DNA of 64,000 nt from contig DATKYK010000044.1 in assembly GCA_035528575.1 (NCBI GenBank), positions 1 to 64,000 of the forward strand, written 5' to 3'. This DNA comes from Dehalococcoidia bacterium (GTDB lineage: Bacteria > Chloroflexota > Dehalococcoidia > E44-bin15). Each line of letters opens with the position of its first letter. Within the stretch, counting starts at the first letter, position 1. Below, piece by piece: positions 41,353 to 50,359 of the stretch. Made by a program: the position numbers and the translations under genes. The notes under the pieces are model-generated. The model ran no database searches, was not told where the DNA came from, and saw only the letters and a list, made by a program, of their open reading frames with translations.

Positions 41353-41422
41353 GGGAAATCTGGCCAAACGTGTTGATTTAATATATAATCGAGACACATT
41401 CATCAAGCGAGGAGGAATTCCC

Positions 41423-42985
41423 ATGCGCGTACTGCTTATGAGTACTCCCTATCCCCTTGAAGAGAACCCCATCCCACCGCTCTCCCTGAGCTACCTCGCC
41501 GCAATGCTCCAGAGTGAAGGTATTGAGGTCCAGATCCTGGACCTTCTAGTGTCCCAGCATTCAGCCCGCAAGATCAGGGATAAGCTTGAGGAATATCAGC
41601 CCGGGATGGTCGGCGCTACATGCGTAACCCTGAATTCACCCATCGCCTCCCGAAACCTGAAGGTATGCAAGGATTTTGACCCCAGCATCGTAACCATGCT
41701 CGGTGGTCCCCATGCCAGCTTCGCCCTCAAGGAGACCCTCCTCCGGGCCCGCTGGATCGATGTGATAGTAATAGGGGAGGGAGAGCGAACGCTGGTCGAG
41801 CTAGTGAGGGCCCTGGAGAAAGGCAAGGACATCCGGCAGGTGGCGGGGATCGCCTTCCGTGAGGATAATAGGGTGGTAAAAACCGAGCCCCGTCCCCTTA
41901 TCGAGAACCTGGATGAACTCCCCCCCCCAGCGCGCCATCTCTTGCCCCTCTCCAAGTACCGCGCCATCGACTCTCCCTGCACTGTAATCACCAGCAGGGG
42001 TTGTCCCTACCGCTGCATCTTCTGCTCCGGGCCCCGGCTCTTCGGGCGCCGTGTCCGCTTCCGCGACCCCAGGCTGGTGGTCGATGAGATAGAGCAGCTC
42101 CATAAAGGGTTCGGTTTTGAGAAGTTAAACATCGTCGATGATACCTTCACCCTCAACCACCGCCACGCCCAAGAGGTCTGTGATGAAATCATGAGGCGCA
42201 ACCTCAAGTTTCAGTGGAATGTCTTCGCCCGCGCCGATACTGTAACCGCGGAGCTACTTAACAGGATGAGAAAGGCTGGCTGCTCCTGGCTGCTCTACGG
42301 CGCTGAGTCAGCATCCCCCGAGATCTTGAAGACCATTAAGAAAGGGACCACCCCCGACGATATAAGGCAGGGAACCAGGCTCGCCACCGAGGCTGGGATC
42401 GGGGTGTTCAACTCCTTCATCTTCGGTCTGCCCGGTGAAAGCCCGGAGACCGCCTGCCTGTCGCTGGCTTTTGCCCATGAGCTTAACCGGGATTACGATG
42501 CCAAATATGGTTTCCACCTGCTATCCCCGCTGCCGGGAACCGAGCTGTATGAGAAGCCCAAAGACTATGGCCTGCGCATCCTTTCCCGAAACTGGGCCAA
42601 GTATAACGCCAATGAACCGATTACCGAGACTGCTACTATGAGCCCGCAACAGGTCCTTCAGCACATGGCCGACTACGACCGGATAATTGCCTATGTCTGG
42701 CAGCAGATAAAGGATAAGGCGGCGGAGGGGGATCCCGTCTGTGCGGAAGAGGTGAGACAAAAAGCGAGCATAGAGTTCATCTGGAAGATTCTCAAGGGCG
42801 ATGTCATTGAGCGGCTGGATCATATGAAGGATGGCGGCGATCCAGTGGGACAGCTTGCTCAGCGCATATCGCGCAAGATGGATGTCCCGTTGGATGTGGC
42901 CGAGCGGGAGATGGGGAGACTGGTGCAGATGGGGCTTATCCAGCGCGAATCGGCGAACGGAAGATCAATATGGCAGTGGGTCTAG
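41423..42985 (+). CDS. B12-binding domain radical SAM protein
   Basis: 520 residues. The N-terminal cobalamin-binding-like domain (about 1-140; PLSLSYLAAML, GGPHASF, GEGE) precedes a radical SAM barrel with CPYRCIFC (about 196-203). The C-terminal 130 residues include a winged-helix-like segment. The cobalamin His of the DxHxxG motif is not visible in the usual place, as in many BchE-type relatives. Substrate unknown. GAGGAGG before the ATG. It overlaps the Mrp gene by 16 bases. Confidence 0.85.
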   Translation: MRVLLMSTPYPLEENPIPPLSLSYLAAMLQSEGIEVQILDLLVSQHSARKIRDKLEEYQPGMVGATCVTLNSPIASRNLKVCKDFDPSIVTMLGGPHASFALKETLLRARWIDVIVIGEGERTLVELVRALEKGKDIRQVAGIAFREDNRVVKTEPRPLIENLDELPPPARHLLPLSKYRAIDSPCTVITSRGCPYRCIFCSGPRLFGRRVRFRDPRLVVDEIEQLHKGFGFEKLNIVDDTFTLNHRHAQEVCDEIMRRNLKFQWNVFARADTVTAELLNRMRKAGCSWLLYGAESASPEILKTIKKGTTPDDIRQGTRLATEAGIGVFNSFIFGLPGESPETACLSLAFAHELNRDYDAKYGFHLLSPLPGTELYEKPKDYGLRILSRNWAKYNANEPITETATMSPQQVLQHMADYDRIIAYVWQQIKDKAAEGDPVCAEEVRQKASIEFIWKILKGDVIERLDHMKDGGDPVGQLAQRISRKMDVPLDVAEREMGRLVQMGLIQRESANGRSIWQWV

Positions 42986-44001
42986 AGGATATCGAAACTG
43001 CGCTGAGTGGAATACTCCTCCCTCAACCCAAGCGAAGCCTTACACAGCTTAACATGGTTAGGGACATCGGGGTATCTGAGGGAAGTGTGAAGCTCACCCT
43101 TGCCCTGACTGTCCTGAGTGCTGCTGAGAGGGAGCGGGTTCAGGAAAGGGTACGCGCTGCCATTGAGGCTATCCCCGGGGTGAAAGAGCTAGCCATCGAG
43201 CTTGTGGAGCAGCCGCTCCAGGAGCTTAACCAGTTCGACCGCGTTATAGCAGTTATGAGCGGTAAGGGCGGCGTGGGGAAATCGCTGGTCACCGCCCTGC
43301 TCGCCATCGCCCTCACCCGTCACGGGCATCAGGTGGGCATCCTGGATGCGGATATAACCGGACCCAGCATACCCAAGATGTTTGGCCTGAAGGCTCGTCC
43401 CACTGGGAGTGAGAACGGCATCCTGCCGGTAGAGACGAGGTCCGGGATATCGGTCATGTCCCTCAACCTGCTCTTGCCTCACGAGGACGACGCCGTTATC
43501 TGGAGAGGGCCCTTGCTTGCCAAGGCTATCACCCAGTTCTGGCAGGAGGTACTCTGGGGCAAGCTCGATTGCCTATTAGTTGACCTGCCCCCGGGCACCG
43601 CCGATATCCCCCTCACCGTGATGCAATCGCTCCCCCTTTCAGGCGTCGTTATCGTCTCCACACCTCAGGACCTGGCAAACATGGTGGTGCGCAAGGCGGT
43701 TCACATGGCGCACAAGCTAAACGTCCACATCTCAGGGGTGGTGGAGAATATGAGCTACCTGGTTAGCCCGGAGACGGGAAAGAGGATCGAGCTCTTTGGT
43801 CGGAGCAGGGGGGAGGAGATGGCAAGTGAGGCCGAGGCCCCCCTCCTGGGGCAAATCCCGGTAGACCCGGAACTCGCCGCGCTCTGCGACAGCGGCGATA
43901 TCGAGCGCTACAACTCCGAGCCCTTCACTTCACTATCATCAGCCTTCATCCAGGCGCTGCCAGCCTCGTCCCGTCCCGCTGAGGACCAGACTGGTAAATA
44001 G
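42970..44001 (+). CDS. Mrp/ApbC-type P-loop ATPase, Fe-S carrier family
   Basis: 343 residues. N-terminal MIP18/DUF59 domain (about 1-85), then deviant Walker A GKGGVGKS (about residue 97), DADITGPS, and DLPPGTAD. In Mrp/Ind1 proteins ENMSYF is normally followed by a CPxC pair that bridges the cluster; here the segment reads ENMSYLVSPETGKR with no cysteine. The ATPase core looks intact but cluster binding may be lost. It is translationally coupled to the radical SAM gene. Confidence 0.85.
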   Translation: MAVGLEDIETALSGILLPQPKRSLTQLNMVRDIGVSEGSVKLTLALTVLSAAERERVQERVRAAIEAIPGVKELAIELVEQPLQELNQFDRVIAVMSGKGGVGKSLVTALLAIALTRHGHQVGILDADITGPSIPKMFGLKARPTGSENGILPVETRSGISVMSLNLLLPHEDDAVIWRGPLLAKAITQFWQEVLWGKLDCLLVDLPPGTADIPLTVMQSLPLSGVVIVSTPQDLANMVVRKAVHMAHKLNVHISGVVENMSYLVSPETGKRIELFGRSRGEEMASEAEAPLLGQIPVDPELAALCDSGDIERYNSEPFTSLSSAFIQALPASSRPAEDQTGK

Positions 44002-44101
44002 GGCATTAAACAAATACTCGACCAAGAATTGACTCATTTTGCCGATATAATGCCGGATTCTTTGCCACAGGCTGGGGAAATTCGCCTGAAGGAGGTTTAA
44101 A

Positions 44102-44932
44102 ATGCCGCTCCGCATAACCACCCTCAGCGAGAATACGGCGGGCAGAGCTGGACTGCTTGCTGAATGGGGCCTGAGCGTCCTGGTAGAAACGGGTGACATC
44201 AAGATACTCCTCGATACGTGCGCCAGCATCTCAGTGCCCCATAATGCTTCAATATTAGGGGTAGATCTGTCAGCGATCGATAAGATCGTGTTGAGCCATG
44301 GCCACTACGACCATACCGGTGGGCTCAAGGAGGTGCTTGCTAAGACAGGGTCAGTTGAGATAATTGCCCATCCCGATGTATGGGCTAAAAAATACATCCG
44401 GTTCGGCGAGCGTGATGTTTACATCGGCATTCCCTTCTCAAGGGGGGAACTCGAGGGCCTAGGTGCTTCCTTCACCCTGAGCCCGGAGCCGGTCTGGATC
44501 ACGGATGAAATTGTGACCAGTGGCGAGATCCCGATGGTAGAGGAGTATGAAGTGATCGAGCCTAACTTCTATGTTAAGAAAACGGGCGAGATGCGCCCTG
44601 ACCCCTTCTTGGACGACCGTGCACTCATCATCGTGACCGATGAGGGACTGGTGGTCATCCTGGGCTGTGCCCACCGCGGAGCGGTAAATACCCTGCGCCA
44701 CGCCCAGCAGATAACCGGTGTAGAGCTGATTCACACAGTCATTGGCGGCACCCATCTTATCAGTGCCTCCGAGGAGCGTGTCCTGCGCACCGCTTCAGCC
44801 TTCCAGGAGCTTGGGGTACAGCGGGTCGGCGTTTCGCACTGCACCGGGCTGCCAGCTTCGGTGCTCCTCGCCCAGCAGCTCGGGGGATCCTTCTTCTTCA
44901 ATAACACCGGCACCATCATAACCGTCCCGTAA
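44102..44932 (+). CDS. MBL-fold metallohydrolase (MJ0937/RFA-P synthase-like)
   Basis: 276 residues. SHGHYDHTGG (about residue 65) and the later GCAHRGAVN and GGTHLISASEERV match the MBL subgroup related to the methanogenic dihydropterin/ribofuranosylaminobenzene phosphate synthase and to sulfur- or phosphate-ester hydrolases. N-terminal TLSENTAG is typical. Function uncertain. AAGGAGG before the ATG. Confidence 0.85.
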   Translation: MPLRITTLSENTAGRAGLLAEWGLSVLVETGDIKILLDTCASISVPHNASILGVDLSAIDKIVLSHGHYDHTGGLKEVLAKTGSVEIIAHPDVWAKKYIRFGERDVYIGIPFSRGELEGLGASFTLSPEPVWITDEIVTSGEIPMVEEYEVIEPNFYVKKTGEMRPDPFLDDRALIIVTDEGLVVILGCAHRGAVNTLRHAQQITGVELIHTVIGGTHLISASEERVLRTASAFQELGVQRVGVSHCTGLPASVLLAQQLGGSFFFNNTGTIITVP

Positions 44933-44941
44933 TAGCTTCAT

Positions 44942-44970
44942 TTGCCTTTATTTAAATACCGTAGTATAAT
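44942..44970 (+). promoter_or_regulatory. Promoter for the small membrane protein pair
   Basis: TTGCCT at 44942-44947, 17-base spacer, TATAAT at 44965-44970; ATG at 44988, so the leader is very short. Confidence 0.55.
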
Positions 44971-44987
44971 CATTTTCGGGGTGAGGT

Positions 44988-45269
44988 ATGTCTCTGGCAG
45001 AATTACGTGACCTCTTTATAATCATCTTTGCCGTACTGGGTATTGGGGCCACGGTATTCCTTACCGTTATCGCCTTTCTGATCCTCCGCAGGGTTCTTGC
45101 CATCCTCAATTCGGGGAGAATGATAGCAGGGAATATCCGGAGCATCACCTCCGCAGTTTCCCAGGACCTGGTAAAGCCACTGGCCAGCATCGCCAGCGTG
45201 GCGCAAGGTGTCGCTAAGGTCCTGGAATTCTTCTCTGATAGGAGAAAGGAGAGGAGGAAAGGTGACTGA
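44988..45269 (+). CDS. Small single-pass membrane protein
   Basis: 93 residues with one transmembrane helix (about 10-33), then an amphipathic helix (about 40-80) and a basic tail RRKERRKGD. It resembles DUF948-like small envelope proteins in layout, but no firm family match. It overlaps the following gene by eight bases, so the two are coupled. Confidence 0.65.
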   Translation: MSLAELRDLFIIIFAVLGIGATVFLTVIAFLILRRVLAILNSGRMIAGNIRSITSAVSQDLVKPLASIASVAQGVAKVLEFFSDRRKERRKGD

Positions 45270-45543
45270 GGAAAATAAGGGACACGGCTTTCTAACCGGC
45301 CTCCTCATTGGAGGGGTCATCGGCGCGGCACTCACTTTCTGGCTTGTAGAGCGGACGGGCCAGCGAGGGCGGCAGGGTTTGGGCGTCGGTAGCAAGGCGA
45401 GTGACCTTGCCAGTTATATTAAGGATGAGGTCTCAAGCAAAGTGAAGGAGCTAATCAGGCGGACTATCGAGGAGGGAAGCGAGACCGCCCGCAGGACCCG
45501 CGACGACATCGAGGAGAGGTTGAGGGAGGAAAGCGAAGAATAA
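45262..45543 (+). CDS. YtxH-like small membrane protein
   Basis: 93 residues. A Gly-rich helix FLTGLLIGGVIGAALTFWLV (about 9-28) is followed by a charged coiled-coil-prone region (about 45-93), the YtxH/gas-vesicle-like arrangement often tied to stress. Start GTG 45262 has GGAGAGGAGG upstream; the frame is open further but unsupported. Coupled to the preceding membrane protein. Confidence 0.7.
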   Translation: MTEENKGHGFLTGLLIGGVIGAALTFWLVERTGQRGRQGLGVGSKASDLASYIKDEVSSKVKELIRRTIEEGSETARRTRDDIEERLREESEE

Positions 45544-45646
45544 CTGCTGGGACAGTTCAAAAATTGGTCGATTTCTACTCAACTTGGAGGATTGATTCAG
45601 TCAGATAGGTATTATCGAGCTTAATAGTAAAAGAGAAATAGAGGAA

Positions 45647-45675
45647 CGGGGAGGCAATGCCTCTCCGTTTATTTT
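45647..45675. terminator. Terminator between converging genes
   Basis: CGGGGAGGC (45647-45655) pairs with GCCTCTCCG (45659-45667) with one G-T pair and an AAT loop, followed on the plus strand by TTTATTTT. It ends the YtxH-like transcript and touches the pheA stop codon; the minus side has only a weak T-tract. Confidence 0.65.
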
Positions 45676-46499
45676 ACACCGTATCTCGGGTAGGAGCCAA
45701 ATAGCTTGAAGAGGGAGGTTTCCTGTCGCACCTGCTCAAGCGCCTCGCTCACGGCAGGGTCATCGTGGTGACCCTCCAGGTCGATAAGGAAGATATACCT
45801 TCCCAGGCTCTCCTTGGAGGGACGGGATTCCACCTTTGTCAGGTTGATACTTCGCTGGGCGAACTTTTGTAGCACCTCACAGAGCACCCCCGGACTATCA
45901 TCGGCGAAGGAGAAACAGAGGGATGTCTTGTCAAAGCCGGTTGGCAGGTGATCTGTAGGGGCCAGGACCACGAAGCGGGTAACATTGGATTCCCGATCCT
46001 GAATCCCAGTGGCCAGGACCTCTGCTCCATAAAGCTCGGCCGCCCGCCTGTTGCCGATGGCGGCAGCAGGGTGAGTCGAGGCCATCATATCCTCCACTGC
46101 GCCGGCGGTGGAGAGGGCTGCCACCACCTCAACCCTGGGAAAGCAGCGCTCAATGACCTGGCGGCACTGCCCCAGTGCCTGAGGATGGGAGAAGAGCACC
46201 TTCACCTCACTCGCCTGGGTCCCCGGTTTGACCAGGAGGTGGTGCTCAATGGGCAGCACCAGCTCCTTTCTAATGAGCACACCCGACTCGTGGATTAATA
46301 GGTCAAGGGTATCGGTAACCGAACCCTCGATGCTGTTCTCTATGGCCACTACCCCCTCCTCCGCCATCCCCGAAGCGACCGCAACCGCCACCGCAGGGAT
46401 GCTGGGGAAGGGGATTAGCTGGGCGGTCTTATCATGAAGAAGCGCCGCCTCCTCGGTGAAGGTCCCCGGCGGACCAAGATATGCAATCCTCTTTGCCAT
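45669..46499 (-). CDS. pheA: Prephenate dehydratase
   Basis: 276 residues. YLGPPGTFTEEAA at the start, ENSIEGSV, SHPQALGQCR, the catalytic SNVTRF, and a C-terminal ACT domain with ESRPS for Phe binding. It converts prephenate to phenylpyruvate and is likely Phe-regulated. It is the last gene of the minus-strand run that begins with the channel gene; only three bases separate it from the TrkA-like gene. Confidence 0.94.
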   Translation of the reverse strand: MAKRIAYLGPPGTFTEEAALLHDKTAQLIPFPSIPAVAVAVASGMAEEGVVAIENSIEGSVTDTLDLLIHESGVLIRKELVLPIEHHLLVKPGTQASEVKVLFSHPQALGQCRQVIERCFPRVEVVAALSTAGAVEDMMASTHPAAAIGNRRAAELYGAEVLATGIQDRESNVTRFVVLAPTDHLPTGFDKTSLCFSFADDSPGVLCEVLQKFAQRSINLTKVESRPSKESLGRYIFLIDLEGHHDDPAVSEALEQVRQETSLFKLFGSYPRYGVK

Positions 46500-46501
46500 A
46501 C

Positions 46502-47161
46502 TTATCCTGTGAGCGCTACCCTCAGTGCCCCCTCCGCCTCAGGCTTGGTTACCGCAACTATCTGAGCATCTGCCTCCAAAATGGTATCGTCCGTCGGCAC
46601 ATGGGCACCCGACTTCCCGGTTATGAGACAGATCACGCTATCGGGAGGGAAGTCGATCTCGCTCATCCTCTTTCCTACCACCGAGGAACTTGGGGGGATA
46701 TTTACCTCGACGACCTCTAGATCTCCCCCCTTTAAGGTGAGTAGGTGGACCAGGGGATGTATGGGCACCTCCTCCTCGATATGCTCCAGGATGATATTGG
46801 TGCTGCTTATAGTGACATCTATGCCCAGCTTCTTAAATAGCGCTTCATTTTTTGGGTTGTTGATGCGCGCTATGGTGCGTGGCACCTTGAACTTGTGCTT
46901 TGCTACCTGGCAGGCGACCAGATTATCCTCATCCTCGTCGGTAACCGCAATGAGCATATCCGCCCGCTCCGTCCCCGCATCGCCGAGGGTTCGCGCCTCG
47001 CATCCATCGCCGCGCACCACCACGCTCCCCAGTTGCTCGCAGATTGCACCACACCTCGCCGGGTCCTTCTCCAGAATCAATACCTCATGCCCCTCGCTCA
47101 ACAGGGCCTGGGAGAGGTAGTATCCTACCTTACCACCACCGACTATAATAAAATACATCAA
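46502..47161 (-). CDS. TrkA/KtrA-type NAD-binding potassium regulator (N + C domains)
   Basis: 219 residues. Rossmann motif GGGKVGYYL, GDGCEARTL, AVTDEDEDN (TrkA-N, about 1-135), then a TrkA-C domain (about 140-219). Such RCK proteins bind NAD(H) or nucleotides and gate K+ transporters or channels. Here no TrkH/KtrB lies nearby; the candidate partner is the channel-like protein of the same operon. Confidence 0.88.
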   Translation of the reverse strand: MMYFIIVGGGKVGYYLSQALLSEGHEVLILEKDPARCGAICEQLGSVVVRGDGCEARTLGDAGTERADMLIAVTDEDEDNLVACQVAKHKFKVPRTIARINNPKNEALFKKLGIDVTISSTNIILEHIEEEVPIHPLVHLLTLKGGDLEVVEVNIPPSSSVVGKRMSEIDFPPDSVICLITGKSGAHVPTDDTILEADAQIVAVTKPEAEGALRVALTG

Positions 47162-47169
47162 AGCCCCCC

Positions 47170-47568
47170 TTAGCCCACTACCTTATCCCGCAGCAGTTGC
47201 GCCCCTACCTTGGTCGGGCTGATCGTCTCCAGCCCCAGGGTATGATAGAGCTCTTCACGGAGGGGATCATAGATGCGACAAACCACCTTGGGAACATTAA
47301 ATACGTCTTTTGCTATCTGAGCAGCCATCACGTTGCGATTATCTCCCTGGGTTACAGCAACGAAGGCATCGGCCTCCTCGATCCCCGCCTTCTTAAGGGA
47401 TTCCTCATCGGTGCCGTCGCCCACCAATGGTGTGCCTTTAAAGGCTGAAGGAAGCCAGCGAAAGCTGTATGTATCCCTATCTAGAATGGTAACCTTATGT
47501 CCATCTTCTTCCAACAGTGCAGCCAGCTGGGCACCTACCCTACCGCACCCCATGATCACCACATTCAC
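47170..47568 (-). CDS. TrkA-N domain protein (single domain)
   Basis: 132 residues: Rossmann motif MGCGRVGAQL, GDGTDEESL and AVTQGDNRN, with no TrkA-C domain. It is probably a partner of the longer TrkA-like protein next door. Its ATG overlaps the stop of the upstream UspA gene by four bases. Confidence 0.87.
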   Translation of the reverse strand: MNVVIMGCGRVGAQLAALLEEDGHKVTILDRDTYSFRWLPSAFKGTPLVGDGTDEESLKKAGIEEADAFVAVTQGDNRNVMAAQIAKDVFNVPKVVCRIYDPLREELYHTLGLETISPTKVGAQLLRDKVVG

Positions 47569-47999
47569 TCTTCAGCCTCCTCCATCGGTCCCCTCCAGAG
47601 CAACACCCGGCACGGGGCATTCCGCAGAATATAGGGAACGGTGTCCCCCATGTCGAACTCACCGAAGGGCTTCTTGTATTCCAGTCCCATGATGATCATG
47701 TCCACCCCCCGCTCCACTGCCTCATCCACTATGGCAGGACCGGTCTCCCGCGCCTGAAGTATCTCCGTTTCCACCTGGCTATCCATCATATCAGCGATCT
47801 TCTCGGCATTGGCAAGCACGCTCTCCCCGCTCTGGGTCTCCGGCTGAACCTCCGCATCCAATGGAAGGACGCGGCTCACCTGAATCACATGGACTACGTA
47901 GACCTTCCCCTTGCTCCTCCGGGCGAGGACGCAGGCGGTCCTGACTATATCGTCATCCGCCTTCTTCCCGGTTACCGGCACCAGAAACTTGGTAAACAT
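47565..47999 (-). CDS. UspA universal stress protein (single domain)
   Basis: 144 residues. FLVPVTGKKADDD at the start, and MIIMGLEYKKPFGEFDMGDT then VPYILRNAPCRVLLWR at the end. The usual G-x2-G-x9-G-S/T ATP motif is changed (GLEYKKPFGEFDMGDT), so it may not bind ATP in the normal way. Placed between channel and TrkA subunits, it may sense a ligand for channel control (inference). Confidence 0.8.
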   Translation of the reverse strand: MFTKFLVPVTGKKADDDIVRTACVLARRSKGKVYVVHVIQVSRVLPLDAEVQPETQSGESVLANAEKIADMMDSQVETEILQARETGPAIVDEAVERGVDMIIMGLEYKKPFGEFDMGDTVPYILRNAPCRVLLWRGPMEEAEE

Positions 48000-48086
48000 C
48001 GCGCTCTCACCCCCCTATACCATTACCCAAATGGCTTATTATAATCGCTGCATCAAAATGATGCAATACTGTCTCCCCATAGATTA

Positions 48087-48656
48087 TCAACCCTCCCCTT
48101 TACGCCGCATGATCTGGCCATCGATGAGCCTATCGGCGGTCTCCTTGAGAAGCTCCAGCTCCTCCAGTGACAGGTCGTCCAGCCGCTCCAGGTTATACTC
48201 CACGGTGGAGATGATCTGTTTCACCGTACCCTCCCTGCGCCGGGTAAAGTAGACAGTGATACTGGCGATTATCGTCCCCCAAAAGAGCATGGTCCCCAGG
48301 ATCGCCCATATGCCACCGACTATATGGCCCGCCGTAGTTAACGGTTTAAAGGGCGTCCCCATCGTCTCCACCGCCGCCAGGCTCCACCACAAAGCCTGCC
48401 CATAAGAGTATACATGTTCCGGATTGGCATCATGCTCGGCAAAGTAGAAGCCGGCGGAGAAAAGCAGCCATAGGACAGTGAGCAGCGTGAACATGGGCAG
48501 AAAAGGGGTCTGGGTGACAATGACCCTGAGGAATCTAACGAACCCGGGGACATTGGGCGCAATCCTCAGCCTTCTCCTGGGCTCCCTCCTTCTCCTGAGC
48601 ACCTCATCCCCGGGCCGAATCCTGGAAACCGGCTCGAAAGGCTTTTCTTCTCCCAT
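48087..48656 (-). CDS. Two-TM ion-channel-like protein with unusual filter
   Basis: 189 residues. Basic N-terminus (about 1-45), TM1 (about 52-72), pore helix and loop ALWWSLAAVETMGTPFKP (about 87-104), TM2 (about 110-135), then a charged helix (about 145-185). The layout is that of a K+ channel pore domain, but the filter reads VETMGTPF where TVGYGD is expected. Ion selectivity is therefore open. First gene of a minus-strand operon with UspA and two TrkA-type subunits. Confidence 0.75.
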   Translation of the reverse strand: MGEEKPFEPVSRIRPGDEVLRRRREPRRRLRIAPNVPGFVRFLRVIVTQTPFLPMFTLLTVLWLLFSAGFYFAEHDANPEHVYSYGQALWWSLAAVETMGTPFKPLTTAGHIVGGIWAILGTMLFWGTIIASITVYFTRRREGTVKQIISTVEYNLERLDDLSLEELELLKETADRLIDGQIMRRKGEG

Positions 48657-49219
48657 TCCTGAACACCCCGCTCTCTATGATCATTGGGCGGAATTTTACT
48701 CTTGTCGCTGCTAGTTGTCAATGGCCTCGTCTAGAGGTTGAAGGATTCCAGTGCGGTTAATGATAGCTGCTTCCCCTTTATAACTATCCAAAACTTAAAC
48801 CAGAATTTATCCGCTTCAGATAGATAGGTTGCAGCCCGCTGTAACTATGAGGCACTTTGTCAATTGTAGCTGCCCTTGTTCTGCTTAGCCGAATAATACA
48901 ACTCGTCGTTGCCACGAAAATACAGTCTGGGGTAGTTCGATTGTTATATTGTAACCCATGCGTTCAATTTAATATACAGCCTTTCGGATTGTAAACAGGC
49001 GAGCGCACTAATCAAAGTGCTTACCTCCGACTCGTGGCACCACCTATGAACTAACCCCTTCACCAGTCGTTAAACACCCATTTCCCACCTCAGTATTACC
49101 CTTAGCAACGGCATGTTGGATTGCGATCAGAGCCGAAGCTCCGCTCAGAAGGCGAAGAGCAAGAAATCCCACCATGAAATGCATGCCTATCTACATGCCT
49201 GCTATCGCAGCCACAATGG
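48657..49219. other. Intergenic stretch, no gene recognised
   Basis: About 560 bp between divergent operons. Several short frames are present but none has a Shine-Dalgarno or a recognisable motif. The second half runs into the intergenic repeat at 49220. Confidence 0.4.
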
Positions 49220-49331
49220 GCTAGTACCTGGTTGCAAAAGTAAACGTCTAATCACCTCTTCCGAGAATGCGATTTCCCAAGCTCATCATCCCCCTCTCTG
49301 AGGTAATTAAAAAATTGCGTGGATTTCCGCA
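49220..49331 (+). repeat. Intergenic repeat, copy 2
   Basis: Matches 27468-27583: GCTAGTACC, AAAGTAAACGTCTAATC and GAGAATGCGATTTCCCA in the same order and spacing, then GGATTTCCGCA near 49321-49331. Confidence 0.6.
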
Positions 49332-49378
49332 AGGAAGTGCTAGCGGCGATGTTTCACCCTGTACAAAGTACGAGAAAC

Positions 49379-49407
49379 TTGCTAAATATAGGGAGCGATA
49401 GTAGAAT
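49379..49407 (+). promoter_or_regulatory. Promoter for pdxST
   Basis: TTGCTA at 49379-49384, 17-base spacer, TAGAAT at 49402-49407. Confidence 0.45.
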
Positions 49408-49436
49408 ATTTATGCGAATAACTATTGGAGGGCGGC

Positions 49437-50318
49437 ATGGATAAGGGGACATGGACGGTAAAGGCGGGGCTTGCCCAGATGCTAAAGGGCGGCGTGATCA
49501 TGGACGTGGTCACCCCGGAGCAAGCCAGGATCGCTGAGGAGGCAGGGGCCTGCGCCGTGATGGCACTGGAGCGTGTCCCCGCGGATATTCGCGCTGCGGG
49601 AGGGGTCGCCCGCATGGCAGACCCCAGCATGATTTCAGCCATAATGGAGACGGTCTCCATCCCGGTAATGGCCAAGTGCCGTATCGGTCACTTTGTGGAG
49701 GCTCAGGTCCTGGAGAGCCTCGGGGTAGACTTCGTCGATGAATCTGAGGTATTGACCCCTGCCGATGAAAGCCATCATATCTGGAAGCACGACTTCAAGG
49801 TTCCCTTCGTCTGTGGCTGCCGTGACCTGGGCGAGGCGCTGCGGCGGATCTCCGAGGGAGCGGCGATGATAAGGACCAAGGGGGAGGCAGGCACAGGGAA
49901 TATCGTGGAGGCGGTGAGGCATATGAGGGCAGTTATGGACGAAATCCGCAAGCTGGGGAGCATGACCACCGATGAGTTGGTAGCTGAGGCTAAAGCCCTG
50001 GGTGCCCCCCTGGAGCTGGTTACCAAGGTACAAAAAACGGGAGGGCTGCCGGTGGTGAACTTCGCCGCTGGCGGCATTGCCACCCCGGCGGATGCGGCAT
50101 TGATGATGCAACTGGGTGCGGAGGGCGTGTTCGTCGGCTCCGGGATCTTCAAGTCCAGCAACCCGGAGGTAAGGGCCAAAGCCATCGTTAAGGCCACCAC
50201 CCACTACCGCGACCCGGAGATTATCGCCGAGGCTTCCAAGGGGCTAGGGGTGGCGATGCCAGGTCTTGACATAAAGACCATAGCCGAGGAGAATCTACTC
50301 TCCTCCAGGGGCTGGTAA
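49437..50318 (+). CDS. pdxS: Pyridoxal 5'-phosphate synthase subunit PdxS
   Basis: 293 residues, family length. [57 protein letters not shown] and the [11 protein letters not shown] loop are present. It builds PLP from ribose 5-phosphate, glyceraldehyde 3-phosphate and ammonia. TTGGAGGG precedes ATG 49437; the frame is open a few codons further up without meaning. pdxT follows after about 40 bp. Confidence 0.96.
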   Translation: MDKGTWTVKAGLAQMLKGGVIMDVVTPEQARIAEEAGACAVMALERVPADIRAAGGVARMADPSMISAIMETVSIPVMAKCRIGHFVEAQVLESLGVDFVDESEVLTPADESHHIWKHDFKVPFVCGCRDLGEALRRISEGAAMIRTKGEAGTGNIVEAVRHMRAVMDEIRKLGSMTTDELVAEAKALGAPLELVTKVQKTGGLPVVNFAAGGIATPADAALMMQLGAEGVFVGSGIFKSSNPEVRAKAIVKATTHYRDPEIIAEASKGLGVAMPGLDIKTIAEENLLSSRGW

Positions 50319-50359
50319 GAGGGGTAAAGGCGCTGAGATGGATAGAGTCAGGAGGTAGC

